Under the pieces are notes generated by a model. That model did not search any database. It was not told where the DNA came from and saw nothing but the letters and a program-made list of their open reading frames with translations. 64,000 nucleotides of DNA from Proteiniclasticum ruminis (GTDB lineage Bacteria; Bacillota; Clostridia; Clostridiales; Clostridiaceae): assembly GCF_900115135.1 (NCBI RefSeq), contig NZ_FOVK01000003.1:124001-188000 (forward strand), read 5' to 3'. Each line of letters starts with the position of its first letter. Within the stretch, counting starts at the first letter, position 1. Of the stretch, positions 8,689 to 16,950 are shown piece by piece. The translations under genes were made by a program, and so were the position numbers.

Positions 8689-9057
8689 CTAGCTGTCCAG
8701 CTGCTCCACCAGCTGAATCTTCAGCCCGTTGGGATCCAGAATGTAGAGAAACCGGATACCGGGATTGGGAGAAAGAGGTCCGGATAGAATAGGAATCCCT
8801 TCTTTTTCAAGAAAATGGATCATTTCTTCTACAGAGGACACGGAAAAACCCAAGGATAAGTCCTGTCCATAGTTTGGAGAAGGTGCATCAGAAGCTTCAA
8901 TGAGCTCGATCTTGGTCTCTCCATTTCCAAGGAAGGCAATGTGCATGTGTGGTGAGGGCGAAAACTCCCGTTCAGGTTTTAGCCCTAGAACTTTTTCATA
9001 GAATGACATGGATTCTTTCAGATTGATCACGTGGATGGTGGTCCATAGATAGGCCAT
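8689..9057 (-). CDS. VOC-superfamily (glyoxalase-like) protein
   Basis: A 122-residue single VOC module with two beta-alpha-beta-beta-beta units: IHVINLKESMSFYEKVLGLK and the second ending ILDPNGLKIQLVEQ. Of the four metal positions of glyoxalase I, His9 and Glu51 are present. The third (usually His in an HIAL-type strand) reads DLSLGFSV, and the fourth (usually Glu) reads IQLVE with Gln. It is therefore unlikely to be an ordinary glyoxalase I, and the substrate is unknown. It lies 58 bases downstream of the HAD phosphatase gene on the same strand. Confidence 0.75.
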   Translation of the reverse strand: MAYLWTTIHVINLKESMSFYEKVLGLKPEREFSPSPHMHIAFLGNGETKIELIEASDAPSPNYGQDLSLGFSVSSVEEMIHFLEKEGIPILSGPLSPNPGIRFLYILDPNGLKIQLVEQLDS

Positions 9058-9115
9058 AGCAGAAGCTCCTTTTTATTTATTTTTATCCTTTAATGTGTTT
9101 CTTCAGTAAAAACTC

Positions 9116-9934
9116 TTATAGACAAAATTTCTCAATGGCTTTTGCCACACCAGCCTCATTGTTGGTGGCTGTAATGTATGATGCAGCTTCTTTTACGGCC
9201 TGGGAGGCATTTCCCATGGCAATGCCAAGACCGGCAAAGGAAATCATGGGCAGATCATTTTCCTCATCTCCAATGGCCATGACTTCCTCCTGACGGATGC
9301 CAAGATGCTCCATGAGCTTCTCAATGCCCACAGCCTTACTCACATCTTTTCTAAAGATTTCCAGGTTGTGCTTGGATGAGGACACCGTCTGCAGCGTTGG
9401 ATGGTTTTCAAAGACTTTTCGAAGTTTCAGGAGGGCTTCCTGATCCCCTTTTGAAAAGACGATGGCTTTTAAGATGTTTCCTGTGTCTCTCAGGGACTTT
9501 TCCAGATCTTCTGTGACAATCATTTCAATCCGGTCTCCGTCTGGCAGCAGTCCGTTGGCTTTCACATACCCATTGCCATCGCCCAGGTCTCCCTCGCAAA
9601 GAAGTGTGTTCCAAGCGTTATAATGGGCAAAAAGACCCGAGTCTTTCACTGCAGATGTCAAAAATGGAAGATCTGTTGAGGAAATGCTCTGATGGTTCAA
9701 AATCTGATCGTTGTACTTCACAAAAGCCCCATTGGAAGCGATGGTGAGAGTGGGAATCCCAAGAAGGCTGCCATAGAGCTTCCCGTAATTGAACATTCTT
9801 CCGGTGGTGATGGCGATCTGAATGCCTTCCTCATGGGCTTTCTGAATCGCTCTGATATTTTCTTCTGGGATATTTTTATCATCGTTGTAGAGCGTTCCGT
9901 CCACATCGATGCATATGAGTTTTATCTTATTCAT
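9116..9934 (-). CDS. Cof-type HAD-IIB phosphatase
   Basis: A 272-residue haloacid dehalogenase-like sugar or cofactor phosphatase. Motif I is CIDVDGTLYNDD with the nucleophile and acid Asp. Motif II is ITTGR. Motif IV is AIGDEENDLPMISFAGLGIAMGNA, the typical Cof signature. The large cap between motifs I and III marks subfamily IIB. The ATG at 9934 follows GGAGA. The substrate is unknown; flavin and sugar phosphates are usual for the family. Confidence 0.88.
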   Translation of the reverse strand: MNKIKLICIDVDGTLYNDDKNIPEENIRAIQKAHEEGIQIAITTGRMFNYGKLYGSLLGIPTLTIASNGAFVKYNDQILNHQSISSTDLPFLTSAVKDSGLFAHYNAWNTLLCEGDLGDGNGYVKANGLLPDGDRIEMIVTEDLEKSLRDTGNILKAIVFSKGDQEALLKLRKVFENHPTLQTVSSSKHNLEIFRKDVSKAVGIEKLMEHLGIRQEEVMAIGDEENDLPMISFAGLGIAMGNASQAVKEAASYITATNNEAGVAKAIEKFCL

Positions 9935-10171
9935 GCTTGAAATCTCCTGAAATATATTGTGGTATGGGTCTATTGTACAAGATTTCGGGGTGAAATGGGA
10001 ATTGTGGTGTCTGATAACTTAGCAAAAAAGAGGCACCTAGCTGAGAATCTGTTATTATAGTAATGTTTGTTAGAAAAAACGCAAAAAAAGACAGGGAAAT
10101 CATGAGATTGGAAATGAAATACCCCCAAGTGTCATGGCTTTTCTATAATTTTCGCAATTTTCATTTTCCTG

Positions 10172-10201
10172 TTGCGTGTGTAATCCATTACAGTTTATAA
10201 T
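10172..10201 (+). promoter_or_regulatory. spoVG promoter in the 9935-10282 gap
   Basis: TTGCGT (10172..10177), an 18-base spacer and TATAAT (10196..10201) form a sigma-A-type promoter 81 bases before spoVG. The rest of this 348-base gap is AT-rich. I see no gene or strong repeat there. Confidence 0.6.
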
Positions 10202-10282
10202 GAGGTATAATCCTTAAATTCTGAATATTCAAAAACGGATTTCAAGGACAGTAAAGAAAAAGACAAACGAAGGAGGTTCTTT

Positions 10283-10579
10283 ATGAACATTACAGATGTA
10301 CGAATCAGAAAAATCGCTGCGGACGGCAAAATGAAAGCCATTGTCTCAGTCACCTTTGACAACGAGTTTGTGGTCCATGACATCAAAGTCATCGAAGGCC
10401 AGAACGGTCTCTTTATCGCTATGCCATCGAGAAAGACACCTGATGGAGAATTTAAGGATATCGCTCATCCCATCAACACACAAACAAGAGAAGCTCTTCA
10501 GTCCTCCATTCTTAAAGAGTATGAGAAGGTAAGACTGGAAGAGGAGCCCATCGTGGATGAACCCATTGCCATCGATTAA
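10283..10579 (+). CDS. spoVG: SpoVG septation/RNA-binding regulator
   Basis: A 98-residue protein matching SpoVG throughout: [26 protein letters not shown], then [23 protein letters not shown], then [15 protein letters not shown]. It is a small nucleic-acid-binding protein involved in sporulation septation and global regulation. The start follows GGAGG. It stands alone upstream of glmU in the conserved order, followed by its own terminator. Confidence 0.97.
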   Translation: MNITDVRIRKIAADGKMKAIVSVTFDNEFVVHDIKVIEGQNGLFIAMPSRKTPDGEFKDIAHPINTQTREALQSSILKEYEKVRLEEEPIVDEPIAID

Positions 10580-10585
10580 CCTTTG

Positions 10586-10612
10586 AAAATAACCCTGCGG
10601 GGTTATTTTTCG
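10586..10612 (+). terminator. terminator after spoVG
   Basis: AAAATAACCC, TGC, GGGGTTATTTTT forms a hairpin with a T run 7 bases after the spoVG stop codon. Confidence 0.9.
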
Positions 10613-10858
10613 TTTTCTCTGTTCCTTCGGGATCTTATTGATAATTCATAGGTGATTGTATCTATTTCCTTACTTTTTTGAAGGGATTGCCATTATTTTT
10701 GACTACTAATGCATTTATGCTGTGCTTCTTGTGGAATGCCCTGAGATTGGTTGAAATAAACACGAACCTACTCTATAATAAAATAGAAAATGTATGGCTT
10801 TTGGTATAATCTGCCAAAAGCTCATTGTCATGTCGGTGAATATAATAAGAGGTGAAGT

Positions 10859-12232
10859 ATGGGTAAATATGCACTTATCCTTGCTGCTGGTGAAGGGAAA
10901 AGAATGAAGTCTGAGACTTCGAAAGTTCTTCATAAGGTCTGCGGCAAGGAAATGGTCAATCACGTGATTGACATCATGAGGAATGCAGGATTTGAGGATG
11001 TCAATGTCATTGTTGGCAGAAGCAAAGAGCAGGTGATGGATAAAACCTCCTCTAGAAATGTGAGCTACTCTGTTCAGGAAGAGCAGCTTGGTACAGGACA
11101 TGCTGTGCTGTGCGCAAAGGACTTTCTTCAGGATAAAGAAGGAACCGTTGCCATATTCACAGGAGATGCGCCACTGGTTCGGGAAGAGACGGTAAAGGAA
11201 ATGCTGAAGAGCCACGAAGAGGGAGGCTACAGCGCAACCCTTCTGACGTCGGTGATTGAGAATCCATCAGGCTACGGTAGAATCCAGCGTTCAGGAAATG
11301 ACGTGGAGAAGATCATTGAGCATAAGGACTGCAGTGAGGAAGAGCTGAAGCTTAAAGAAATCAATGCAGGCATGTATCTTTTTGATGCCAAGGCGCTTCA
11401 GGAGGCTCTTCTACTTCTTAAGAATGACAATGCCCAAGGGGAATACTACCTGACAGATGTCATTGAGATCATGAAAGGAAAGAATCTGAAAGTTGGCGCG
11501 GTCATCACAGAGTTTGATGAAACTCGAGGCGTGAACTCCAGAGCTCAGCTTGCAGAAGCAGAAGCCATCCTAAGAAAGAGAATCAATGAGTTCCACATGG
11601 AAAACGGGGTAACTCTCATCGATCCCCTGACAACCTACATTGGTGCGGATGTCGTCATCGGAAATGACACCATCATTTATCCGAACAATACACTGGAAGG
11701 GAAGACCATCCTTGGCAAAGGGGTTCTTCTTCATCCAAACAACCGCATTGAGGATTCAGTGATTGAAGATGAGGTGACCATTGCCTCTTCCGTGATCCTG
11801 TGTTCTAAAGTCGGAAAGAAAACTACAGTAGGACCATTCGCTTATATCAGACCGGATTCCGTCATAGGAGAGCACGTCAAGGTCGGAGATTTTGTGGAGA
11901 TCAAGAAATCCACCATCGGCAACGGAACGAAGATTTCCCACCTGACCTATATTGGTGATGCAGAGGTAGGAGAGCATGTGAACTTTGGCTGTGGTACCGT
12001 TGTGGTGAACTATGACGGCAAGAACAAATACAAGACCGTGGTGGAAGACCATGCGTTTATCGGATGCAACACAAACCTGGTGGCTCCTGTGACCGTGCAT
12101 GAAGGTGCTTTTACAGCAGCGGGTTCCACCATCACAGAGGATGTCCCAAAGGAAGGCCTTGGCATCGGAAGAGCAAAACAGGTCAATAAAGAAGGCTGGG
12201 TTCAGAAAAGAAAAGAAAGCGGTAAATATTAG
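10859..12232 (+). CDS. glmU: bifunctional UDP-GlcNAc pyrophosphorylase / glucosamine-1-phosphate acetyltransferase
   Basis: Makes UDP-N-acetylglucosamine for the cell wall. The N-terminal uridyltransferase domain (1-230) has [27 protein letters not shown] and QLGTGHAV. The C-terminal left-handed beta-helix (about 250-457) has the hexapeptide repeats and the [20 protein letters not shown] stretch of the acetyltransferase site. The 457 residues are full length. An extended -10 (TGGTATAAT) lies about 50 bases upstream. The prs start follows the stop by 12 bases, so the two are an operon. Confidence 0.97.
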   Translation: MGKYALILAAGEGKRMKSETSKVLHKVCGKEMVNHVIDIMRNAGFEDVNVIVGRSKEQVMDKTSSRNVSYSVQEEQLGTGHAVLCAKDFLQDKEGTVAIFTGDAPLVREETVKEMLKSHEEGGYSATLLTSVIENPSGYGRIQRSGNDVEKIIEHKDCSEEELKLKEINAGMYLFDAKALQEALLLLKNDNAQGEYYLTDVIEIMKGKNLKVGAVITEFDETRGVNSRAQLAEAEAILRKRINEFHMENGVTLIDPLTTYIGADVVIGNDTIIYPNNTLEGKTILGKGVLLHPNNRIEDSVIEDEVTIASSVILCSKVGKKTTVGPFAYIRPDSVIGEHVKVGDFVEIKKSTIGNGTKISHLTYIGDAEVGEHVNFGCGTVVVNYDGKNKYKTVVEDHAFIGCNTNLVAPVTVHEGAFTAAGSTITEDVPKEGLGIGRAKQVNKEGWVQKRKESGKY

Positions 12233-12244
12233 GAGGATAAAAGA

Positions 12245-13201
12245 ATGTTAAAGCAGTACAGCAATTTCAAGGTGTTTGCAGGGAGCTCCCATCCAGAGCT
12301 TGCCAAGCAGATTGCAGATATCCTGGGGGTAAAACTTGGAGACAACAAGGTAGGCACTTTCTCCGATGGTGAGATTTTCGTGGAGACCAATGAAACCGTT
12401 CGAGGATGCGATGTATTTATCGTTCAGTCCACCAACAATCCTGTGAATGACAATCTCATGGAACTTCTCATCATGATTGATGCCTTCAAGAGAGCATCTG
12501 CAGGTAGAATCAATGCAGTGGTTCCTTACTACGGTTATGCAAGACAGGACCGTAAGGCAAAGTCCAGAGATCCAATTACCGCAAAGCTAGTTGCAGACCT
12601 TTTGACCACCGCAGGTGCAGACCGGGTGCTGACCATGGACCTTCATGCGGCACAGATTCAAGGGTATTTCAATATTCCGCTGGATCACCTTCTGGGTATG
12701 CCAATCATCGCAGATTACTTCATCAAGAAAGGATTCATGGAGAATCCTGATGTGGTCATCGTATCCCCAGACCTGGGGTCTGTTACAAGAACGAGAAAAC
12801 TAGCAGAAAGACTTCATGCACCTATGGCCATCATCGACAAGAGAAGACCAAAGGCCAATGTATCTGAAATCATGAACATCATTGGAGATATCAAGGGCAA
12901 AACCTGTATCCTCATTGACGATATGATTGATACCGCTGGAACCATCTCCAATGCCGCCAATGCGCTGATGGACCTTGGCGCTGTGGAAGTATATGCTGCC
13001 TGCACCCATGGGGTTCTTTCCGGACCTGCCATTGACAGAATCAACCAGAGTGCCATCAAGGAACTGGTGATGCTGGATACCATCGCACAGCCTAAGAGAG
13101 ATGACATGGAAAAGTTCACCTGTTTGTCTGTGGCTCCACTGTTTGCAGAGGCCATCAAGAGAATCACCGACGATGTGCCACTGTCGAAACTGTTTGACTA
13201 A
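12245..13201 (+). CDS. prs: ribose-phosphate pyrophosphokinase
   Basis: Synthesises PRPP from ribose 5-phosphate and ATP, feeding nucleotide, His and Trp synthesis. It is class I: ATP-site residues lie in [23 protein letters not shown], the Mg/PRPP loop is [14 protein letters not shown], and the N-terminal [15 protein letters not shown] is typical. The 318 residues match. AGGAGG precedes the ATG. Its product PRPP is the effector expected for PurR at 2991. Confidence 0.97.
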   Translation: MLKQYSNFKVFAGSSHPELAKQIADILGVKLGDNKVGTFSDGEIFVETNETVRGCDVFIVQSTNNPVNDNLMELLIMIDAFKRASAGRINAVVPYYGYARQDRKAKSRDPITAKLVADLLTTAGADRVLTMDLHAAQIQGYFNIPLDHLLGMPIIADYFIKKGFMENPDVVIVSPDLGSVTRTRKLAERLHAPMAIIDKRRPKANVSEIMNIIGDIKGKTCILIDDMIDTAGTISNAANALMDLGAVEVYAACTHGVLSGPAIDRINQSAIKELVMLDTIAQPKRDDMEKFTCLSVAPLFAEAIKRITDDVPLSKLFD

Positions 13202-13307
13202 GAATTTAATTTTGAACCATAGAAAAAGCCCCTTGCTCTGATCTGCTATCCGTCAAGAGGGCAGTGAAATAAAATAAAAGTATTTAGAGTGCTTGCGCAC
13301 TGGATTT

Positions 13308-13351
13308 CCGCAAATTTAGGTTGGTTCGACATCCTATGATTTGCGGTTTTT
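13308..13351 (+). terminator. terminator downstream of glmU-prs
   Basis: CCGCAAAT and ATTTGCGG pair perfectly, with a TAGG/CCTA inner stem, and are followed by TTTTTC. The hairpin lies 107 bases after prs and directly abuts the stop codon of the opposing HTH remnant. Confidence 0.8.
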
Positions 13352-13352
13352 C

Positions 13353-13528
13353 TTATGCTGCCATATCCAGTTCATGCTTCTCAAATGGCGTTAGGATACC
13401 GAGGTTTCTGCAGTACAAGAGTCTTTTAACCGTATTCTTTGACACCTTCAGTTCTCTTGAGATCTGTTTCTTAGATATCCCCTTATAGTACATTCTTTTG
13501 ACTGATACCAATCTTGAATTTCCTTCAC
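13353..13528 (-). pseudogene. transposase N-terminal HTH remnant
   Basis: The minus strand encodes MYYKGISKKQISRELKVSKN followed by TVKRLL, a helix-turn-helix like that at the start of IS21-type IstA transposases, and then stops after 46 residues at 13353. A good start (AAGGAGG at complement(13537..13543), GTG at complement(13526..13528)) reads VKEIQDWYQSK in another frame, so a frameshift near 13495 separates the start from the HTH. Only the DNA-binding tip survives. The family assignment is from motif resemblance. Confidence 0.6.
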
Positions 13529-13540
13529 CTGCTTGTCCTC

Positions 13541-13570
13541 CTTAGAATGCTAATAGCAACATTCTAAGGA
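13541..13570. repeat. 10-bp perfect inverted repeat
   Basis: CCTTAGAATG and CATTCTAAGG are separated by 10 bases that themselves contain a short CTA/TAG dyad. The repeat overlaps the ribosome site of the broken HTH gene, so it may be its operator or a transposon-end relic. Confidence 0.5.
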
Positions 13571-13635
13571 TAATATCATCTTGTGAAGGAACAACTTACA
13601 ACGTCAAAAAAGGGTCAATATTCAGTGTAAATCGA

Positions 13636-14174
13636 TATTCGGACTATAATCGCAATTATTTTCATCGTCGTATCCGTCTTCATCTACAAAGCTAGCAACA
13701 AGAATGAGATTTTAGATGCAGCAAAGGCCGTAGTGAAGAAAATTCTTCATCAGAAGTATTTACATGTTTGATGTACTGGAAAATCAAAAAACCTCAAGAA
13801 TCGATTTCTGAAGAAACCAATAACGGAGATTTCTTGAGAGCGACTATTCTAAGAGTAGTAGATAGAGATGCTTTTGAATTAACGATGGAGAAAAAATGAG
13901 GATCATCGGTGTAAACACTCCAGAATCCTCAACCACAACAGAACCCTATGGAAAAGAAGCCGGCAACAATATAAAGGAAATCACGAAGGAAACCATCACA
14001 AAGTATATGTTCAATGCTCATCTGCTCCTGGAAAGTTATGGCCAGCCTTATACATCCCAACCAGATTCAAAGTACGCAGAAACATTCATAGAGTTTGCCA
14101 GAGAAGCAAGAGAAAATGAGAAGGGACTTTGGAATATTAATCCAGAAAGTACTACAAAAGGTGCGGATTTCTAA
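13636..14174 (+). pseudogene. decayed staphylococcal-nuclease-like gene
   Basis: Three reading frames together give a thermonuclease. First comes an N-terminal membrane anchor (IIAIIFIVVSVFIY) ending at a stop near 13770. Next is ATILRVVDRDAFELTMEKK (to a TGA near 13898), which matches the SNase strand with VDGDT altered to VDRDA. Last is MRIIGVNTPESSTTTEPYGK, passing to FNAHLLLESYGQPYT and AREARENEKGLWNINPES. The central segment holding the second catalytic Arg appears deleted. Frameshifts, the changed metal site and the missing core make it non-functional. Confidence 0.7.
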
Positions 14175-14198
14175 TATTATGAAGAGGATATATTTGAG

Positions 14199-14630
14199 AT
14201 GGAAAAATCCATAGAACCAGCTACAGCAGGCTTAGGTAACTCATGGCTGAAATCATACGGACTTAATAACAAGTTAGAACAAGATGCTCTAAGTTCAGAG
14301 ATAGATAAGGTTCTTATATATTATTTTACAAAGAATAGAGGAGGAGGCCACAATCGACCTGACGCAAAATCTACTATATACAAGAAGAAAACTCTGACTA
14401 TCACCTTATACTCATAGAATATAAAGGTTATGGAGGTAAATCAGAAAAGATTGATTCTGATGTCCAAGTGGAAAAGATAACTTCATAAAATGAACCTAAT
14501 TTCAAAAATAACAATTCTTACGCAGTTAATGGAGAAAGTCAGCTAAAGAGAGTATTTACAAGATTTTTGTATTTCTATCTGTTATATTACTTACAAATAC
14601 GGTATAATTACATAAGGCGGATTAAGTTAA
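14199..14630 (+). pseudogene. decayed gene with a PD-(D/E)XK-like nuclease pattern
   Basis: The first frame reads MEKSIEPATAGLGNSWLKSY up to GGGHNRPDAKSTI and then stops at 14417. Shifting frame near 14380 gives IQEENSDYHLILIEYKGYGGK, and after another stop the text continues NEPNFKNNNSYAVNGESQLK. A PD, about 15-20 residues, then IEYKG is the spacing of a PD-(D/E)XK nuclease core. It carries at least one frameshift and one in-frame stop. I do not recognise the family, and the nuclease reading is tentative. Confidence 0.4.
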
Positions 14631-14745
14631 TAAAAATTATTAAGATATTATCTAAAGATACACTAGTATATGATTTATTGATTAGTTTTTTTCATTAATG
14701 GAATAAGTATGGTAAAGGTAAAATGTATATTGGAGATGATTTAAA

Positions 14746-15774
14746 ATGAAAAATTTGTTTATTGATACAAATATATGGTTGTCATTGTATCACTTTACTG
14801 ATAATGATTTATCGCAATTTGAAAAATTAAAATCATATATTGGTGACAGTATAAATTTGATATTAACTAGACAAGTATATGATGAAATTATTAGAAATAG
14901 AGAAAATAAGATAAAGAGTGCACTTGGTGATTTTACAATTAAAGCACCTCAGTTCCCTGCGTTCGCAAAAGGATATGAGGAATATCATTTTTTTTGTAAT
15001 GAAATGAAAAGTATTATCCAAAAATACAAGGCGTGGAAAAATAAAATAGATGCAGACATCATAAAAAATGAACTTCCAGCAGATCTGACTATACAAGCTT
15101 TTTTTAATGAGGATAATCTTATTGAATGCCATGATATTGTTGAATTAGCATATATGCGATACAAAAAAGGTAATCCTCCTGGTAAAGATAATAAATATGG
15201 AGATGCAATTAATTGGGAATGTTTACTGAAGAATGTACCTGATAATGAGGATATTTATATTATAAGTTCAGATAAAGATTACAGATCTATAATTGATGAA
15301 AGAACATTCAATCCATTTTTAAAAAATGAATGGAAATTTAAGAAGCATGGAGATGTTTACTTTTATTCTTCTTTGGTTGGTTTTCTAAATGAGCATACTG
15401 AAAATATTAAATTAGAAACGGAAGTAAAAAAACAAGAATTAATAAGTGCTTTAAAAGAAAGTCATAATTTCCAAGAAACACACGGAATTATCGCAATGCT
15501 GAGAAAGTATTCTGGTTGGACAGATGACCAAATAGAGCAACTATGTAATTGTGTTGAAGATAATAACCAGGTTGGATGTATTTTATTTGATTCTGATGTA
15601 GAAGAGTTTTATACTGAATTATTAGGAAATTTTGAAATCAAAAAAAAATTAGATAGTCCTATTTATTGTGTAGCTCAAAAGTTGTATGCGGAAAAAATGA
15701 TTCAAGAAGAAAGTGCTAGGGAAGAATCAGAAGTGGACAGAATGGATGCACTAAACGAGTACTTTAATCATTAG
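14746..15774 (+). CDS. PIN-domain protein
   Basis: A 342-residue protein whose first 185 residues fit a PIN-like RNase fold: D7 in LFIDTNIW, E47 in TRQVYDEIIRNRENK, D153 in NKYGDAINWE, and D176/D178 in IISSDKDY, the four acidic metal positions in order. The rest (about 190-342) is a helical, acidic region I do not recognise. A GGAG site precedes the ATG. Base composition is much more AT-rich than the core genes. It is intact although both flanks are pseudogenes. No antitoxin-like gene is next to it. Resemblance to large stand-alone PIN proteins found near defence genes is from memory. Confidence 0.75.
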   Translation: MKNLFIDTNIWLSLYHFTDNDLSQFEKLKSYIGDSINLILTRQVYDEIIRNRENKIKSALGDFTIKAPQFPAFAKGYEEYHFFCNEMKSIIQKYKAWKNKIDADIIKNELPADLTIQAFFNEDNLIECHDIVELAYMRYKKGNPPGKDNKYGDAINWECLLKNVPDNEDIYIISSDKDYRSIIDERTFNPFLKNEWKFKKHGDVYFYSSLVGFLNEHTENIKLETEVKKQELISALKESHNFQETHGIIAMLRKYSGWTDDQIEQLCNCVEDNNQVGCILFDSDVEEFYTELLGNFEIKKKLDSPIYCVAQKLYAEKMIQEESAREESEVDRMDALNEYFNH

Positions 15775-15840
15775 TTCTGAAGGGTTTTAATTGTTATATT
15801 TATTGATTGTGAGACTAGAACGTTCAAATATATTTGAATA

Positions 15841-15876
15841 AAAAGACGATAGAAATAAACCTCTATCGTCTTTTTG
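15841..15876 (+). terminator. terminator after the PIN gene
   Basis: AAAGACGATAGA, AATAAACC, TCTATCGTC, TTTTT forms a hairpin with a U run 67 bases after the PIN stop codon. Confidence 0.85.
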
Positions 15877-15899
15877 TATGCCAAACACAGGAGGAAGAC

Positions 15900-15926
15900 A
15901 TGAATAGGATTAGAAGTCCAACTTAA
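15900..15926 (+). other. eight-codon reading frame with a strong ribosome site, followed by a hairpin
   Basis: AGGAGG lies 5 bases before an ATG that opens MNRIRSPT and then a stop. Thirty bases on, a terminator-like hairpin follows. It could be a leader peptide or the stump of a lost gene. Nothing downstream is intact, so a stump is more likely. Confidence 0.35.
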
Positions 15927-15955
15927 TACATAAGAGTAAACCAAACCCAATTAGA

Positions 15956-15987
15956 GCGATTAAGCGTATAATCTTGGTCGCTTTTTT
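15956..15987 (+). terminator. terminator-like hairpin
   Basis: GCGATTAAG, eight bases, CTTGGTCGC pairs with two G-U pairs and is followed by six T. The gene it served is gone or is the eight-codon frame upstream. The stretch 15990-16214 holds only a loose GACCCTTCCA/TGGAAGAGTC dyad (about 16129-16173) and no gene. Confidence 0.65.
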
Positions 15988-16214
15988 GTTCGAAAATTAA
16001 GATGAGAAACGCTTTATGCAAAGAGAATGGTGTTTTTGCTCTCGTGAAATGACATAAATATGACGGAGTTGTTTGTCCGTTAATAGACGAATGCACTGTC
16101 CTTAAGAATACTTAAGGAGAAATAGAAAGAGACCCTTCCACCTCATGTTACCCAGAGTGTTTGGAAGAGTCCCTTACTAACTTAATAGCATCGTAATTAT
16201 AACAAACTTTAAAT

Positions 16215-16741
16215 TTGAATGGAATAGTGAAAAGAGTGTTTTTGGTTAGGAGTATGGAGAAAAGTGTATGCCCAATCTGTATGGGAGAACTTGAAATAAT
16301 AGGGTCTAGAAGGCGGTACTCGATAGAAGCTACTGGAAGTAGACAAACCCTTGTTGTTCGAAGAATGAGATGTCCTAACAACGTTTGCAGGAAGATCCAC
16401 CACGAATTACCTGATATCCTAGTTCCTTATAAATACATGCAGCTGAGATCCTGGAGAAGATCATCGAGAAGGATACTCAGGAGGTTCCCCTAGAAGAATC
16501 CACCATCCACAAAATTAGAAGCTGGTTCTATCACAGAGCGGACGCTCTGGTGGGTGGTTTGATTGGTGTATATACCGTGCTCAAGAAGGCTGCTGGGATT
16601 GATATGTCCACTCTTCCCAGATCCATACTCTCAAGGATATATTTCTTTGTGGACAAGTCTTCAGGTTGGCTGAAGAGGCTCGTCCGAATACTGGTAAATA
16701 ATAATCTGTGGATACATACCCAGTCCCTAAAGGATGCATAA
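16215..16741 (+). pseudogene. frameshifted DUF6431-type protein gene
   Basis: The first frame encodes KSVCPICMGELEIIGSRRRY then RRMRCPNNVCRKIHHELPD and PYKYM, a Cys-pair zinc-ribbon followed by the HHELPD motif that I associate with DUF6431 proteins of Firmicutes. At about 16440 the frame is lost; a one-base shift restores AEILEKIIEKDTQEV and SWFYHRADALVGG to the stop at 16741. The last residues (WIHTQS) already belong to the opposing insertion-sequence remnant, so the 3' end is truncated as well. Confidence 0.6.
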
Positions 16742-16848
16742 TCTACTCTTGCAATCTCACTTGCTTCTGTTGAAGATATCTCTCCCTCCAAGTACTTCTA
16801 TACGAGCATTACTTATTCTTCTGGCGATGCCTTTGTTGTGTGTGCCAT
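16712..16848 (-). pseudogene. IS3-type orfA transposase remnant
   Basis: The minus strand from the ATG at 16848 reads MAHTTKASPEE, a stop, VMLV, a stop, then KYLEGEISSTEASEIARVDY and ASFRDWV. This is the helix-turn-helix of IS3-family orfA proteins, with two in-frame stops and no continuation. It interrupts or abuts the DUF6431 remnant. Confidence 0.55.
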
Positions 16849-16950
16849 AATAAATGCTCCCTTCATGATGAACAGTGTTTTTCTTTTTCACTGTCTCTCT
16901 TAAAAGGAGCATATCACTCTTGTGCCGCAGGGGCTTGTAGTATAAATTTT

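Noticed and set aside
14199-14417. 72-residue open frame as a complete small protein
   Set aside because: The similarity pattern continues in another frame after 14380, so it is better read as the front of a decayed gene.
16129-16173. GACCCTTCCA/TGGAAGAGTC dyad as a transposon end
   Set aside because: It is imperfect, has no target duplication that I can see and is not repeated at the other side of the DUF6431 remnant.
16531-16791. Minus-strand 86-residue open frame as an intact gene
   Set aside because: Only its first part resembles an IS3 orfA HTH; the rest is antisense of the DUF6431 remnant, and two stop codons precede it in the same frame.
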